Made by a program: the position numbers and the translations under genes | Notes under the pieces: model-generated | Seen by the model: only the letters and a program-made list of their open reading frames with translations | Databases searched by the model: none | What the model was told of the DNA's origin: nothing | Assembly: GCA_012862575.1 (NCBI GenBank) | Contig: BLSF01000001.1 | Coordinates: 62,001 to 126,000, forward strand | Direction: 5' to 3' | Length of the DNA: 64,000 nt | From: Parietichytrium sp. I65-24A | Lineage: Eukaryota > Sar > Bigyra > Thraustochytrida > Thraustochytriidae | Shown: in pieces, positions 9,342 to 19,965 of the stretch | Layout of the letters: every line of letters begins with the position of its first letter | Numbering within the stretch: position 1 is the first letter of the stretch

Positions 9342-12053
9342 CTAGCCTTCAACTTCCTCCACCTCTTGCACGCCGCACTCTTTCTTGAGAAAGTCATCCA
9401 ACTCTTTCATGGAATTGTCGGTGTGCTTTGAGTCTGTTTCAGTCTGGCTGGTTACCTCGTGAAGGTGGAACAGCGACGGAATTTGTCCTAATGACATCAG
9501 CGAAGACTTCTTCTGCTTGTTGCCCCCGAGAAAGGAAGCGCCGAGAAAAGAGTGCTCGCTGAGTTTTTTGCTGAGTAAGTTCAAGTTGGCTCCGCTGAGC
9601 TTGGTCCCGAAAAATGGCTGGGAGAATTTGGCCGAAAGGCGGGAGCCGCCCATATTCTTCCAGCTTTTGGAAGCTTTTAGGGCCATCTCATCGTCTGCTG
9701 TCAATGGCTCAAGATCTTGAGTGAATTGTTCCAGATCCATGTCCATGTGTGGACCATGGCGCTGGTAGTCCTTGTGAGGAACACTCTGTGTAGAGGCTTT
9801 GCCGGCCTTGGACTTCTTCTTATTCTTGCTGTCGCGAGAAGAAGAGGAAGACAGTATCTGGTTACTCGGCAGGCTTGAGCTCGAACTGCTGCTCAGGGCC
9901 GTGTTGGTGAGAGATGACCTTGGCGACAGCTTGTTCTGATTTTGTTGCATGAGGCTATCGAAGAACCCATCTTTCAGGCTCAGCGTGGACATGCAAGGGT
10001 AAAGTCTGCCAACGTCGCTCTCCATCTCTTGGTGGTCGCCCGAGGAGTTATTGTTGTGAAAAAATGGGGGGATTTTCTGAACAAATGCCAGCAAGAACTC
10101 TCGAATGGTGGAAAGAATGAATGAAATGGTTCCGTATGGCTCCGCCTTTCGCTTTTCGAGGCTGTTCGCGTTTCCAAAGGTGATCAGGTCATTCGCAAAC
10201 TTTTCCTGCCTCATGAGGAACCTTGCAAAGTGGTACGTGTCTGGCTTGAAGGTATCCCTCGCCCCGATTGGAGAGCTCACACCTTTGGGGTCGTTTCGGA
10301 ATGTCTCGATCAAATCGGAAACATGGTTAGCGATGTTCTGAATCTGGCTAGGGTCGCGCAGATGCAATGGGCCGTTCGCTTCTTCAACAGAGAACTTTAC
10401 GTCAAGCATGCCCAGAACAAACAGCAATGCCACTTGGCGGGGATCTGGGCCGCACAGTAGCTGGGATGCAGAGGCATGCGCCAGCAGGAGCGGGATGGAC
10501 GGGTTCCTGGAAAGCTGTGAGGAGTCACCCTCGACCCCAAACGAAGCCAGCCAGGCATTGTTGATTCGCCCTGAGCTATTTTCTGACTCTACGCCCCCGC
10601 GCTGGAACTCCATCACATGGCTATCCGATGACGTTCGCTTACGCTGAGTAATGGAGCGTCCGCTCTGGGCCAGTCTCTCCTGAGAATTGCGCCTGCGAAT
10701 GAACTGCTTCATCTGCTCCCCGCTGAGAGGATCCATGAATTGCGTTCCGTCAAAGCTCGGAAGCTGAGGGAGCGTGTATCCTCTTGACCGGCCAGATTGA
10801 TCATACGTTGCTGGCTGGTAGCTATAGTCAGCTCCGTATCCAGCTCCCGAAAGTGGGCCGTCCGCATAGTAGTTGTATGGGTATGTGGGCCCATCCGAAT
10901 AATACGCGTCGTTTGGTGGACAGCTTGTGAATCTACGAGCTCCTTTGTGCTTGTTCGAGTCAGCACTGGTCGGCGAGCGGACTTCGGGAGTGCTCTCGCG
11001 ACGCTTTTTGACGCGGCGGGCGTTGGCCGAGCTCATGAGAACCGGAGACTGTGCGTTATTGTTTGCTCTGTGGCTTGAAGACGAGGCTTGAGCAGAAAAT
11101 CGACCGACCGACTTGCTAAATGCCCCAGGGTGGAGCGGAGGGGCTGCAGAGGCCTTGTTGGCATGTTGATGATGCTTTGTGGCTGAGGGAAGAGCAGATG
11201 CACCCATGCGCGTCGGGTTGTGGGCGCTCTTACTCGTCTTCTCTTCCTCCTCTTCATCGTCTTCCTCGTCGTCTATGTTGTTGTCATCAAGGAGCTCCTG
11301 TTGCTTTTGGAGCAGCAGAGCTTCTTGTTTCAGCTGCTGCTGTCTCACTTGCGCGCTGGTTGGAATACTGTCGCGATTTCTTCGCCTGCAAAACAGGGTC
11401 CAGTCAGGCGAGGTCACCGATGCGAGGACCTTGAAGCTCGCTTCGCGGTCAGCAGTCGCCTCGACTTTTTCGAGGACGTATGCCTTGAACGTGTGGTGAA
11501 CGTTCCTGGTGAGCTTGCTCCCCAAGAACCCGTAATGCCAGCCTTTGAGATTACGGTTGAATTCAAAGTTGACTCGCACTGATCCGTCCGCATCCACCCT
11601 GCGGTCCTGGAGCTCGAGTCCTTCAATGTACTCCTTGAGAGGCTGCTCCGCGTTTCGGATTTTGTCTTTGACCTCTTCCATAGGAAGCACGTCACCAGGG
11701 AAGAATCTATCCCTGGACACACCTTTGGCAACAGCAGCAGCCGGCGACGCAAGCTCGCAATCCGCAATGCAAAAGTGTCCGAATGAGTACAGTGTGCCCT
11801 TGACCGTGCTCGGAATATAGAAGAAATTAATCAGGATGGAGTGGCCACAGAACCCGCGCTGGTGCCCGAGCCCTTGGCAGTGGCTGGGGAAACAACGCAA
11901 GTTCTTCTGACCATTTGCTTTGTTGTTGCGTTGGTATGCGGGTCCCCACTGAATATTTTGATGGAACTCTAGCCGCGGGAGCGAGTGGTTGTCTTTGTTC
12001 TTCTCCAACGCTGCGGTTTTCCTCAGCAGCTCCGCTGTGCTGATGTTTGTCAT
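9342..12053 (-). CDS. Unknown 903-residue protein with disordered centre
   Basis: I do not recognise this protein. From the N terminus it has a short helical start and a globular-looking part of about 220 residues with a cysteine/histidine-containing stretch and an aromatic-rich segment (GWHYGFLGSK). A long low-complexity region follows, with Gln/Leu heptad-like sequence, an Asp/Glu run, Ser/Ala/His-rich stretches and a basic VKKRRE nuclear-localisation-like motif. A second ordered part of about 170 residues is rich in predicted helices, and the tail is Ser/Lys-rich and acidic. No signal peptide or membrane helix is evident. The pattern of ordered blocks joined by disordered basic and acidic linkers, plus the possible NLS, is compatible with a nuclear regulator, but that is only an inference. 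The frame stays open 32 codons upstream without an ATG. The first ATG is at 12053. Confidence 0.75.
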   Translation of the reverse strand: MTNISTAELLRKTAALEKNKDNHSLPRLEFHQNIQWGPAYQRNNKANGQKNLRCFPSHCQGLGHQRGFCGHSILINFFYIPSTVKGTLYSFGHFCIADCELASPAAAVAKGVSRDRFFPGDVLPMEEVKDKIRNAEQPLKEYIEGLELQDRRVDADGSVRVNFEFNRNLKGWHYGFLGSKLTRNVHHTFKAYVLEKVEATADREASFKVLASVTSPDWTLFCRRRNRDSIPTSAQVRQQQLKQEALLLQKQQELLDDNNIDDEEDDEEEEEKTSKSAHNPTRMGASALPSATKHHQHANKASAAPPLHPGAFSKSVGRFSAQASSSSHRANNNAQSPVLMSSANARRVKKRRESTPEVRSPTSADSNKHKGARRFTSCPPNDAYYSDGPTYPYNYYADGPLSGAGYGADYSYQPATYDQSGRSRGYTLPQLPSFDGTQFMDPLSGEQMKQFIRRRNSQERLAQSGRSITQRKRTSSDSHVMEFQRGGVESENSSGRINNAWLASFGVEGDSSQLSRNPSIPLLLAHASASQLLCGPDPRQVALLFVLGMLDVKFSVEEANGPLHLRDPSQIQNIANHVSDLIETFRNDPKGVSSPIGARDTFKPDTYHFARFLMRQEKFANDLITFGNANSLEKRKAEPYGTISFILSTIREFLLAFVQKIPPFFHNNNSSGDHQEMESDVGRLYPCMSTLSLKDGFFDSLMQQNQNKLSPRSSLTNTALSSSSSSSLPSNQILSSSSSRDSKNKKKSKAGKASTQSVPHKDYQRHGPHMDMDLEQFTQDLEPLTADDEMALKASKSWKNMGGSRLSAKFSQPFFGTKLSGANLNLLSKKLSEHSFLGASFLGGNKQKKSSLMSLGQIPSLFHLHEVTSQTETDSKHTDNSMKELDDFLKKECGVQEVEEVEG

Positions 12054-15000
12054 TTTGGCCAAACGTCGAGAGCGATCGATCCGAGGCGGCCGTTCGTGTT
12101 CGCGGCTTTCCTTCAGCTCGGTGACCTGCCACGTCTGGTTCTCTCTCAAACGCGCGGCCTGAAGCCGGTGCTAGCTCTTCGCGGTTCCGAGTAACCGTCT
12201 GAGTCGCGGGGATCGCAGCGCGTTGTGCTGCTCGAAGCGAGAGCCGGGCTTTTGCGCGTGGAACCGTGAGTTCCCACCTACCTCAGTTCGGCAAGGAAAG
12301 AGGGACGCCACCAGTAGTTCAATTGGGTGCCTGATGCAAAGTTTGCGCCGCGATGCCAATGCTCACCTCGAAACGACCGGAAAAGCGCGCAGAGTGTGCG
12401 ATTGTGTAGATCCCACAAAAGTGCAATGCCCGCGGTTTCCCGCAGCCCTGAGCACTCGATAGTTGCCTCAAGCTTTACAAGTTTTCAATTCGAAGGAGGA
12501 GTGGCAATACTCGATACGATCTCGCCTTTGTCACGGAAAGAGGTTTTATACGTTGAGTCTCACCTACACTCTCTGAGTCTTGGCACAAAAGGTGGCGTCA
12601 ACAGCTAGGCTTTCAATACGAATTGGCGAGACAAAGCCAGTCGAGGTGAGGAGAGCAAGGGGTGGTTAATTTTTTTCCACTTTCCGGAGTTTCCAGCTAT
12701 TCCGCCAGGTTGTAGGTCTGCCTGCACATCGACCAAATGTACAATGCGCCGTGTTGTCACCGCAGCGTTCACATTCTTCCACATCTCATTCTCATTTACA
12801 TTCTCGCAGTCTTGGTTCGATTGCTTTCAATGTCGGATCAGTGCCCATGGTTAGTTTTGACAAAATCGAAAGTTACGTCTTGCCGATGTGACTTCTGAAT
12901 ACTAACATGACTAGGCATAGTGCCGGTGGAGTGCCGCTATGAAGGGACTAGCAACGAAAAAGAGAATAGAGGGCCAGAGAGAGGAGCACTTGGTTCAGCG
13001 CCGGGTCCTGATAGACCGCTCGCTGCCTACAGCTAAACAGCTGCACACCGCAGTTAGTAGCAGTAAAGGCAACGAGGTTTCAAATCAGTGCGTGCATTGG
13101 AGTCACATTTCTTCGTACTCGCTAGATTACGACTCGTTCTTTCACCTTGTTATTTCGAGTCTATCAAGGTCATTCTGCCAGCACCAACCCAGGGACTCGT
13201 TGTCTCGCTCTCACGCAACCACAGACACCATCACGCTGCAACTTGGCTGCTAAACAAACTTGTGAGCATATTTTGTTAAGAAACAAACAAACAATCACAT
13301 TCTCATCCATCGCTCGACATTTTCTCCTCCGTTCCCATCTACAACTTCCACATTGATAGATTCCTCTTCCACTTCTTTTTCGAACTCGTATCATTCTCAC
13401 AGTCTCATTCATTCTTATTCTCATCCATCTTGATGGACGCTTGGCAATGTAGTCGTTTGCAAAGTTTGCAACTAATTAGAGTTCCAACTCTCTCATATTC
13501 CCTTAGCCCTCTTAACGATTACCTAACGGCCACCTTAGTCATGACCGTTTCGAGTCGGGGACCGCGGGCCCGGATTAGTAGTACTGTTAGGGTTGTATGT
13601 TAAGGGTGAGTAGTCAGTGGTTAGTGAGTGGGGTTTTAGTACAGGCGAACAGGCGATGGGGAAGGAAGGGAGATAAGGGCTTGAATCCGTGAAACTATAG
13701 GACTGTGAATTCACCCACCTGGGAGCGGAAAAGACCCTCGGCGCACTTGTTACGTCTGGACGATGATCTGACTCGTGACTTTGCACTGTTTTCCTTTCAC
13801 TATTCTTTTGGAGCTTGCGACTTGCTTTTCTGCTTTCTGTTCTCAACTAATCATTAGTTTTTCTGAATTCTGTTCTTTTTTGTTTGTTCTGTTCTTTTCT
13901 AACTGTGAGCTTGATGGATGCACGGAACTACCGACTCGGCAGCGGCGATGCGAGCGACAAGTTATCTGTGCAAACTCATCTTTCCTCCTACGAATTTTGC
14001 CGCAACTATCGCTCCAGAAGCTTGCGAATGAGCGTGAACTAGTACAGACCAAGCTCGCACACCTTCTTCATATTTTTGAAGTCTAAATGATGCGAAAGTT
14101 TCCCGCGAAGTTTCTCATGAACAGTGCGCACGTGGAATTGGGGTCGACCTAGCTGACGAGTTAGCAAGCTGGCCGACTTGAGCTCCAAAGAGGCCAAGTT
14201 TGCAAAATTGTTTGATTGACAGTGCATGGGAAGAGCAACATCAAGCTGAGCAAGCTGCACGAGTACGCGTTCTCACTGTCAGCGCCTTTGGGTTGACGAC
14301 CTCGGTCATTGTCACTTTGCTATCGGATCGGCTCTTCCTGATGGGAAAGGAGTGCTTTGGCTATGACAGTGAATGAATGAAGGTTGAAAGTTAAACTTAC
14401 AGTTATGTAGATTAAAATGTCATGCGGTGTTTTAGAGTTGCGATGGCCGATGACGACGAAAGGACGTGTGGTACATGTGGCCGAGGAGTTGTTGGAGTTA
14501 CCCCGACAGCGCTGAGCTTCCTTCCAAGAATGATATCTATTCCTCAGTGACTTTCGTGTCAACGTTGGAGCTTCAGACGCCCCAAGCCAGGAAGCTGTTA
14601 GAGCTGGGGCACGTCGGGCAGGGAAGGAAAATTTGGCACATTTGACTCCTTCATTATACACGCGTATCACGTGTGAACGATCGTGGCGCATTTACTATGA
14701 AGGTTCATAGAAGAGATGGGCTCTCCCACTCCCACCAAGCACAAGACTCGCCTCGATCGGAACTTGAATTAGCGGGCTCCTTCATTTCCCAGATGGTGGC
14801 GTTTCGCGGTATTTTTGAGTACAAGCCTGTGACTCTGTGACTCGCATTGCCATTCCAGCAACCATCACGCAAGTCTCAACTTGTTGTAGCCAGCCTAGAG
14901 GCGACTCGGGCCTTCAAGTGCACACAAAACCGCCAAAGAAAGTAGGAAAGCAGTATTCAGAATCATTCTGAACTCGGAATGCCATAAGTTATGTGACTTG

Positions 15001-15767
15001 TTTTGTTCTTCCCAGCTGGAACTCCCGGTTCAAATGGCTTCGACAGCGGTACTTGATTGATGCACCTGGGGTCAGAGAAGCGGCGTGAGTAATACGAGTG
15101 TTTGTGCTCTTGCTCCTGCTTTTGCTTTTTGGTCTTGCGCTTCCATACTTGTGACACTTTCGAGACTTGGATGCGGCGCACTCGAGTGCGGAGTGGCACC
15201 AATCCGACGTTATCTCGCTGTTTTTGGTATCAGGCCGCTCTCAAGAGTCGCGGTAAGGTGAGTGCAAAATGACCTAATTGAGCTAGGGGCTGTCTTATAG
15301 GTGCGCGCCAGTGTACTTGATTGACGCTTGTCTCAGGATGTTAGCGGACTCTCCAACTGTTTGTTGCTGAACGAGATTGTAATGAATCACTTGCGCATCT
15401 AAGGAATCGAAGGGCAAAAAAGTAATGTGATGATGGAATTGCGAGCGTTTTGTTCGCATGTACTTTAGTATCGTTCCAACCTGCAAGTGCACAATTTGCT
15501 GGGTAGTCCACGTGTTTATTGGCGTCAATTGGGGATCGTACTGCCTCGCTGAGCGGCACTGTAAGGACTGACTGTCTGGCGGAAACACGAGATGGAAAGA
15601 GATGGTTTTCGAGTCAAAGTTGAGTCGGGTTTTCGTTCTTCGTGAAGTCTCAACATTTCTGCGGTTCGAAAATTGAATTAATTGGGACTGTAAACTAGAA
15701 CAAGATGTTAATACTCAAGAGTTTTAATAGAATTTATATATTGACCAAGGGTCGCGAAGGGGTTCAA
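12054..15767. other. Intergenic, no supported gene
   Basis: About 3.7 kb between two minus-strand genes. Short open frames occur on both strands, none with recognisable domains or consistent composition. It includes the promoter side of the 903-residue gene and, at the right edge, an A/T-rich stretch at about 15700-15745 that probably holds the 3' untranslated region of the lactate permease gene. I see no tRNA. Confidence 0.45.
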
Positions 15768-17981
15768 TCAGACGTAGACCCCTGAGAGAGCAGAGAGGGC
15801 GATGAAACTGACGATCATGCAGCCCACCATCCAGAATACGAAGACCCCAAGTACCTGCTTGATGATGTCGCTCTCGGGGACTGCAGATTTGAGGAGCACC
15901 GCACTAAACACAGCGTTCATAGGCGAAATGAGTTCGCCAGCGCTGCTCCCTAGGATCTGGACTCCCGCCACTGCCCAAGCAGAGCCTTCCGTTGCGGACA
16001 CAAGACCAAGCTTGATGGCAGTGTTGAGCTGAAGTTGCCCAAACAAAAAGTTTGAAGTCGTTGTGGATCCAGTCAAACCCGCCCCGAGGAACCCAATTAC
16101 CGGGGAAAACAAGGTGAAAACGGCAGGTGCTCCTTCGAGCCAGTCCACGAAGGCTTGCGCGATGCTCTGAGTCATGGAGAACCCGGCCATGACCTTTGCC
16201 AGAGTGGCGTATGCTGCAATGGAAACCAAAATGGGGGATGACTCCTTCACAGATTCGGTGAAACTCGCGCGCATGACCTTTCTGTATCTTTTGCGAAACT
16301 CATACACACTCATCTCTTCGTCGTGTGCAGTGTGAGATTTTTCGATCTCGAGGGCTGTATCACGGAATGGCACCAAGAACGGCGTGAGCAGCGCACACCA
16401 GATGACGATCATGCCACTGTGGGAGAGCCACGGAAAGCTTCTGCTCCACGTCCCACAGTAGGAAACAACTTTCATGATGGTAGGGTTGAGAATCTTCTGC
16501 GCAACCTCGCTGTCTCCGCCGCTGAGCGCGTCCTCCAGCCCAGGAATAGCACGCATGAGGAATAAAAGTCCCATCAGCATGATAAAAGGCAGCGCATAAC
16601 TGTGGCGGTGAAAGTACTGCTTCCAGGTGAGACTTTCGCCAGCGTCATCACCCTTGATGCCACGAATCCTGTCAGGAAGGAAGCGATACATGAGGAAGAA
16701 CACAAAAGCACCACCTGCTGACGTCAAGCACGGCAGCTCTGGGCCGAGAAGCCAAGCTGTGAGTAGCTGAAACAAGCCATAGACGAGGCCGCATCCAAAC
16801 ATAAGAATAGCATTCGACTTCATCTCTGGGTGGGTGAGCTTTTTGTGGAAAATGTACACCATCAAGAAAGGGGACGCTACGCAGAAGATGAGAAATTGAA
16901 GAGAGAACTGCAAGCCGATCTGCTTTTCCGCGCATGAGACAAGTTCCTCCTGACTCGAAGTGGGGTCGCACGGATGAAGAACATTATTGGCGACGGCAGT
17001 CGGAAGAATGTCCTCAGCAATGGCGGTGATGCATACTCCGACCAGGTTGAAGGCAGAGGTGAGCCCGTTTCCAAACAAGCAGATTGCGGCGATACGGCGC
17101 CCCTGTTCGAGTTTGCCGGCCTCAGTCTCCTCCTTGCCAATATTCATGCGAATGAGAATGGAGCCTGCGATCAAAAAGTTGCTTCCTCCTGGAGCAACCA
17201 CAGCGATGATGATGGCGAAGCAGAATAGCACGAGGATGATCTTTTGGGTCGCGTCTTTGCAAAGAAGCTCGAACTGGTCCTGCATCGACCGCACAACCCC
17301 CCAGCGCTCTACAACCTCGAGGAATAAGAATGCAGCAAACACATTAAAGGCGTAGTCAAAGAGTGTCCACAAAATCCTCTCGAGAACAGTCAACAAGACA
17401 ATTCCAGTCGTGGTGACGAAGTCGTGTTCTGCGAGCCATCCGTTGCCGTCAAACAATGTCACCCCGATGAGGATCGTAATCACGCACGTCCATGGCGCGA
17501 CAAAGTGAGAGCTCCAGTTCAAGCCCAGAATTCCATTGATGACCAGAAAGAAAGGAAGCAAGGAGAGGGCAAGCCGGTAGCCTGACGAGAGCGGCGTTGA
17601 CTCTGTCGTGTCCCCGCACGTCCCCTCCGTTGCATTCAGTGGAATATCCGTGCGGTCTTGCGACCCGGCGGCCCCCCCGATCACAATCAGCATATAGAGC
17701 GGCGTGAAGCCATAAGTAATCCCTCTCACAAACCACTTCTTCGCCTTTTCTTTCGTGCTCAGACCTTGCGCGCCATGCTGCTCGCCGTCTTCGAGTGCCG
17801 CTGGCGCTTCGCTCAGACCATCGGCGTTCTCATCTTCGTCCGCCACGGAGCTCGCACCCACTTTTGCGCTCTTCTCCAGGTCCTCTTGCGCCTTCAACTT
17901 CTCCGCAAGCTCTTCGGCCTCGGCCACTTTGAGGCTGTGTGGTCTGTGCACTTCCGTGCTCGGCGGGCGAGCACCTCCCAT
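15768..17981 (-). CDS. L-lactate permease family (LctP/LldP) transporter
   Basis: A 737-residue polytopic membrane protein of the LctP/LldP family, whose bacterial members import lactate and glycolate with protons. The first 85 or so residues are an Ala/Glu-rich soluble extension not usual in bacterial forms, which are about 550 residues. Twelve or more hydrophobic segments follow. The best signatures are near the C terminus: a TGSTTTSN motif at about 637-644 that matches the TGS-x-TSN motif of LldP, and a GELISPMNA stretch at about 682-690 that matches the G-x-x-ISPQ region. A large hydrophilic loop around residues 545-580 is charged. The ATG at 17981 is the first in the frame. The likely role is carboxylate uptake at the plasma membrane, but the exact substrate is not certain. 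The family is mainly prokaryotic, so an old transfer is possible. Confidence 0.82.
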   Translation of the reverse strand: MGGARPPSTEVHRPHSLKVAEAEELAEKLKAQEDLEKSAKVGASSVADEDENADGLSEAPAALEDGEQHGAQGLSTKEKAKKWFVRGITYGFTPLYMLIVIGGAAGSQDRTDIPLNATEGTCGDTTESTPLSSGYRLALSLLPFFLVINGILGLNWSSHFVAPWTCVITILIGVTLFDGNGWLAEHDFVTTTGIVLLTVLERILWTLFDYAFNVFAAFLFLEVVERWGVVRSMQDQFELLCKDATQKIILVLFCFAIIIAVVAPGGSNFLIAGSILIRMNIGKEETEAGKLEQGRRIAAICLFGNGLTSAFNLVGVCITAIAEDILPTAVANNVLHPCDPTSSQEELVSCAEKQIGLQFSLQFLIFCVASPFLMVYIFHKKLTHPEMKSNAILMFGCGLVYGLFQLLTAWLLGPELPCLTSAGGAFVFFLMYRFLPDRIRGIKGDDAGESLTWKQYFHRHSYALPFIMLMGLLFLMRAIPGLEDALSGGDSEVAQKILNPTIMKVVSYCGTWSRSFPWLSHSGMIVIWCALLTPFLVPFRDTALEIEKSHTAHDEEMSVYEFRKRYRKVMRASFTESVKESSPILVSIAAYATLAKVMAGFSMTQSIAQAFVDWLEGAPAVFTLFSPVIGFLGAGLTGSTTTSNFLFGQLQLNTAIKLGLVSATEGSAWAVAGVQILGSSAGELISPMNAVFSAVLLKSAVPESDIIKQVLGVFVFWMVGCMIVSFIALSALSGVYV

Positions 17982-19760
17982 TTCTGCGTCTCTGCTTTAG
18001 CAGCTCCCGAGCTCGCGCGACGCTGGAGAGGCCCGTGAAAGTGTACTGGCTGTACTGTCAGATTGAGAATGCGCAAAGCTATTCTCGACAGAGTACTGAG
18101 TACTGCCTGTGAGAGAGTACTGAGAGTACCGTACGCTCGCTCGGTCGCTAGTCTTCTACGCGTTACAACTTGCAATTTGTTGGACGCAAAGCTGTCGCAA
18201 GGCACAGCAAATGAATTCAACTTTGCTGTCGTTGCGGCTGTCGTTATTGTTCAGCATTGAAAGTCAAGCCTGCTCTGATCTTTCTTTAAATAAAAACCCT
18301 TCTGATCTTCTGATCTTCTGCAATGCGAAGAGTTTGTCTTGCCATGAATCAAAAGAGGCTCTCCTCCTAGCCAGCAGAATCGTCAACAACTACTACTTGC
18401 GCAGTTTCACTCTTGTGAGCTCTCCAGACTAGCTCTCCCGGTCGATCCATGGCTGGTGGACGCGCAGCCTACTCGGTACCAGGTACTCTACTCTTCGCTT
18501 TCACTTCTCTAACAGTCTCCCCTGGTGTGCACCACGCTTTCCTTATTTTTCTTTCCTTTCCATGACTTTCACTTTGCCCAACTCCGCAAACTTTGCCAGT
18601 GGTCGAGGGAAGGAAGAGAGGTTTGGTGGTGATTGGAGGTGTGCTTGTGCGTATAAAGTGTTCTGTTTTGCGTTCACGAGAGAGATAGCCTGAGGGAGAT
18701 AGATATTGGACTTGTTGAATGAGAGATAGGTACCGGTAGATAGATAGCGTGAGAGAGAGAGAGAGAGTGAGACAATAATAACTTACGCGAGCCCAACCTC
18801 CTACATGCACAGTCGACAAGTTAACGTAGTGCGTAGTTGTGTTGCGAATTGACCGAGTTGACTCAGCCTTCGCCCGGAGAGTCCAACTAGCCAGCGTGAG
18901 GCCTGTTGCACGTGTGCGGCGAAGTAGGCCCCTCCCCTACAGGTGGCGCTCTCCAGCTACTAGCGAGCTAGTCGCGGTGTCCGGCAAATTGGCTCTTGCA
19001 GTTCTCTCAAAGCTCTTGGTAACCCGTTGTTGTTGTTGGGCTAGCATAGGTCGCAGGACAGGCACGACGGAGACAGAGCGAGTTACGGAGCTGAGATAGC
19101 TGAGACGAGTTGAGCGTGGTGCATTGGCACGACATGAGTGTGGCCAATCTCGCTGTCGTATAGTTTGCGTAAGTTACGATTAGCGCGGATGAACACGCCA
19201 GTCCTTCAATCCTTGCCAATGCGCGCTCGGCTCTCCGGCTTCCTCGTCGCTGAGAGTCAATGTGTCCCGGCTCTCAGAATTTGTTTGTGACTTTCGTTGC
19301 AAAGGTATTCTATTTCGATCGATCCAAATCATCACTAAATTAGATTTTCGTAAGTCAAAAACATCAAATTAATTCACAAATTTCAAAATCAATCAATCTC
19401 TCTCAAAATCACTCAAAATCAATCATTTTGACAATTCTGGTATCGAAAAAATTTCGAGATACTAGCTCTAGCAAGTTCTACTGTCAATCAATACCCAATT
19501 AGTCGATAGCAGTAAGACGGAGATACCGTCCGCATTACCATTGCTAGTGCACACCATCGAGTCCCATAGGAATGTCATAGCCCTCCGGTAAAAGTAGATG
19601 GTGCACACCTTGGCTCTTTTTTATGGTCTACTAGCATATATCGGATTAGTAATCTTACGGGCCATGCTGTATGCAAATGATAGTTGGGCGCGTAGGGGCG
19701 AGAGAGCATGAAAGAACAATAATTGTTCGTCGAAAGATGACCGTTGGAGATTGCGTTTTC

Positions 19761-19842
19761 GAAGTTCAAGTTCCAAAGTTCGAAGTTCAACTTTTTTTAA
19801 GTTTAGAAGTTCAAGTGCGAAGTTCAAGTGTCGAGTTCGAGT
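19761..19842 (+). repeat. Degenerate GAAGTTCAAGT direct repeats
   Basis: About six imperfect copies of an 11-bp element (GAAGTTCAAGT, variants CAAAGTTCG, GAAGTTCAACT, CGAGTTCGAGT) sit within 82 bp, ending 13 bp before a TATA-like box upstream of the CLAMP gene. They may be binding sites for a transcription factor or simply a decayed minisatellite. Confidence 0.7.
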
Positions 19843-19855
19843 TTCCGAGTTGGTT

Positions 19856-19863
19856 TATAAAAG
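19856..19863 (+). promoter_or_regulatory. TATA-like box upstream of CLAMP gene
   Basis: TATAAAAG, about 100 bp upstream of the open frame of the CLAMP-domain gene and just after the GAAGTTCAAGT repeats. This spacing suits a core promoter. Inference from sequence only. Confidence 0.5.
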
Positions 19864-19965
19864 AGTTTAAAGCTAGAAGAGCTTTGGCTTCCAAGTCCCT
19901 TTACTTGGAAAGTGTGAGGAGTTGTCTTTGTTGCACAGCAGATATGGAGACGAGGTTGGCATGCT

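Larger units (their letters stand above)
17982..19917. other. Intergenic, GTAC-rich motifs and GA repeat
   Basis: No supported gene. A cluster of AGTACTGAGTACT-like motifs lies at about 18088-18142, upstream of the lactate permease start. A GA run lies at about 18750-18772 and GGTACCGGTA at about 18728. Near 19320-19440 the DNA is A/T-rich with repeated AAAATCA. The right end carries the promoter elements of the CLAMP gene. Confidence 0.5.
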
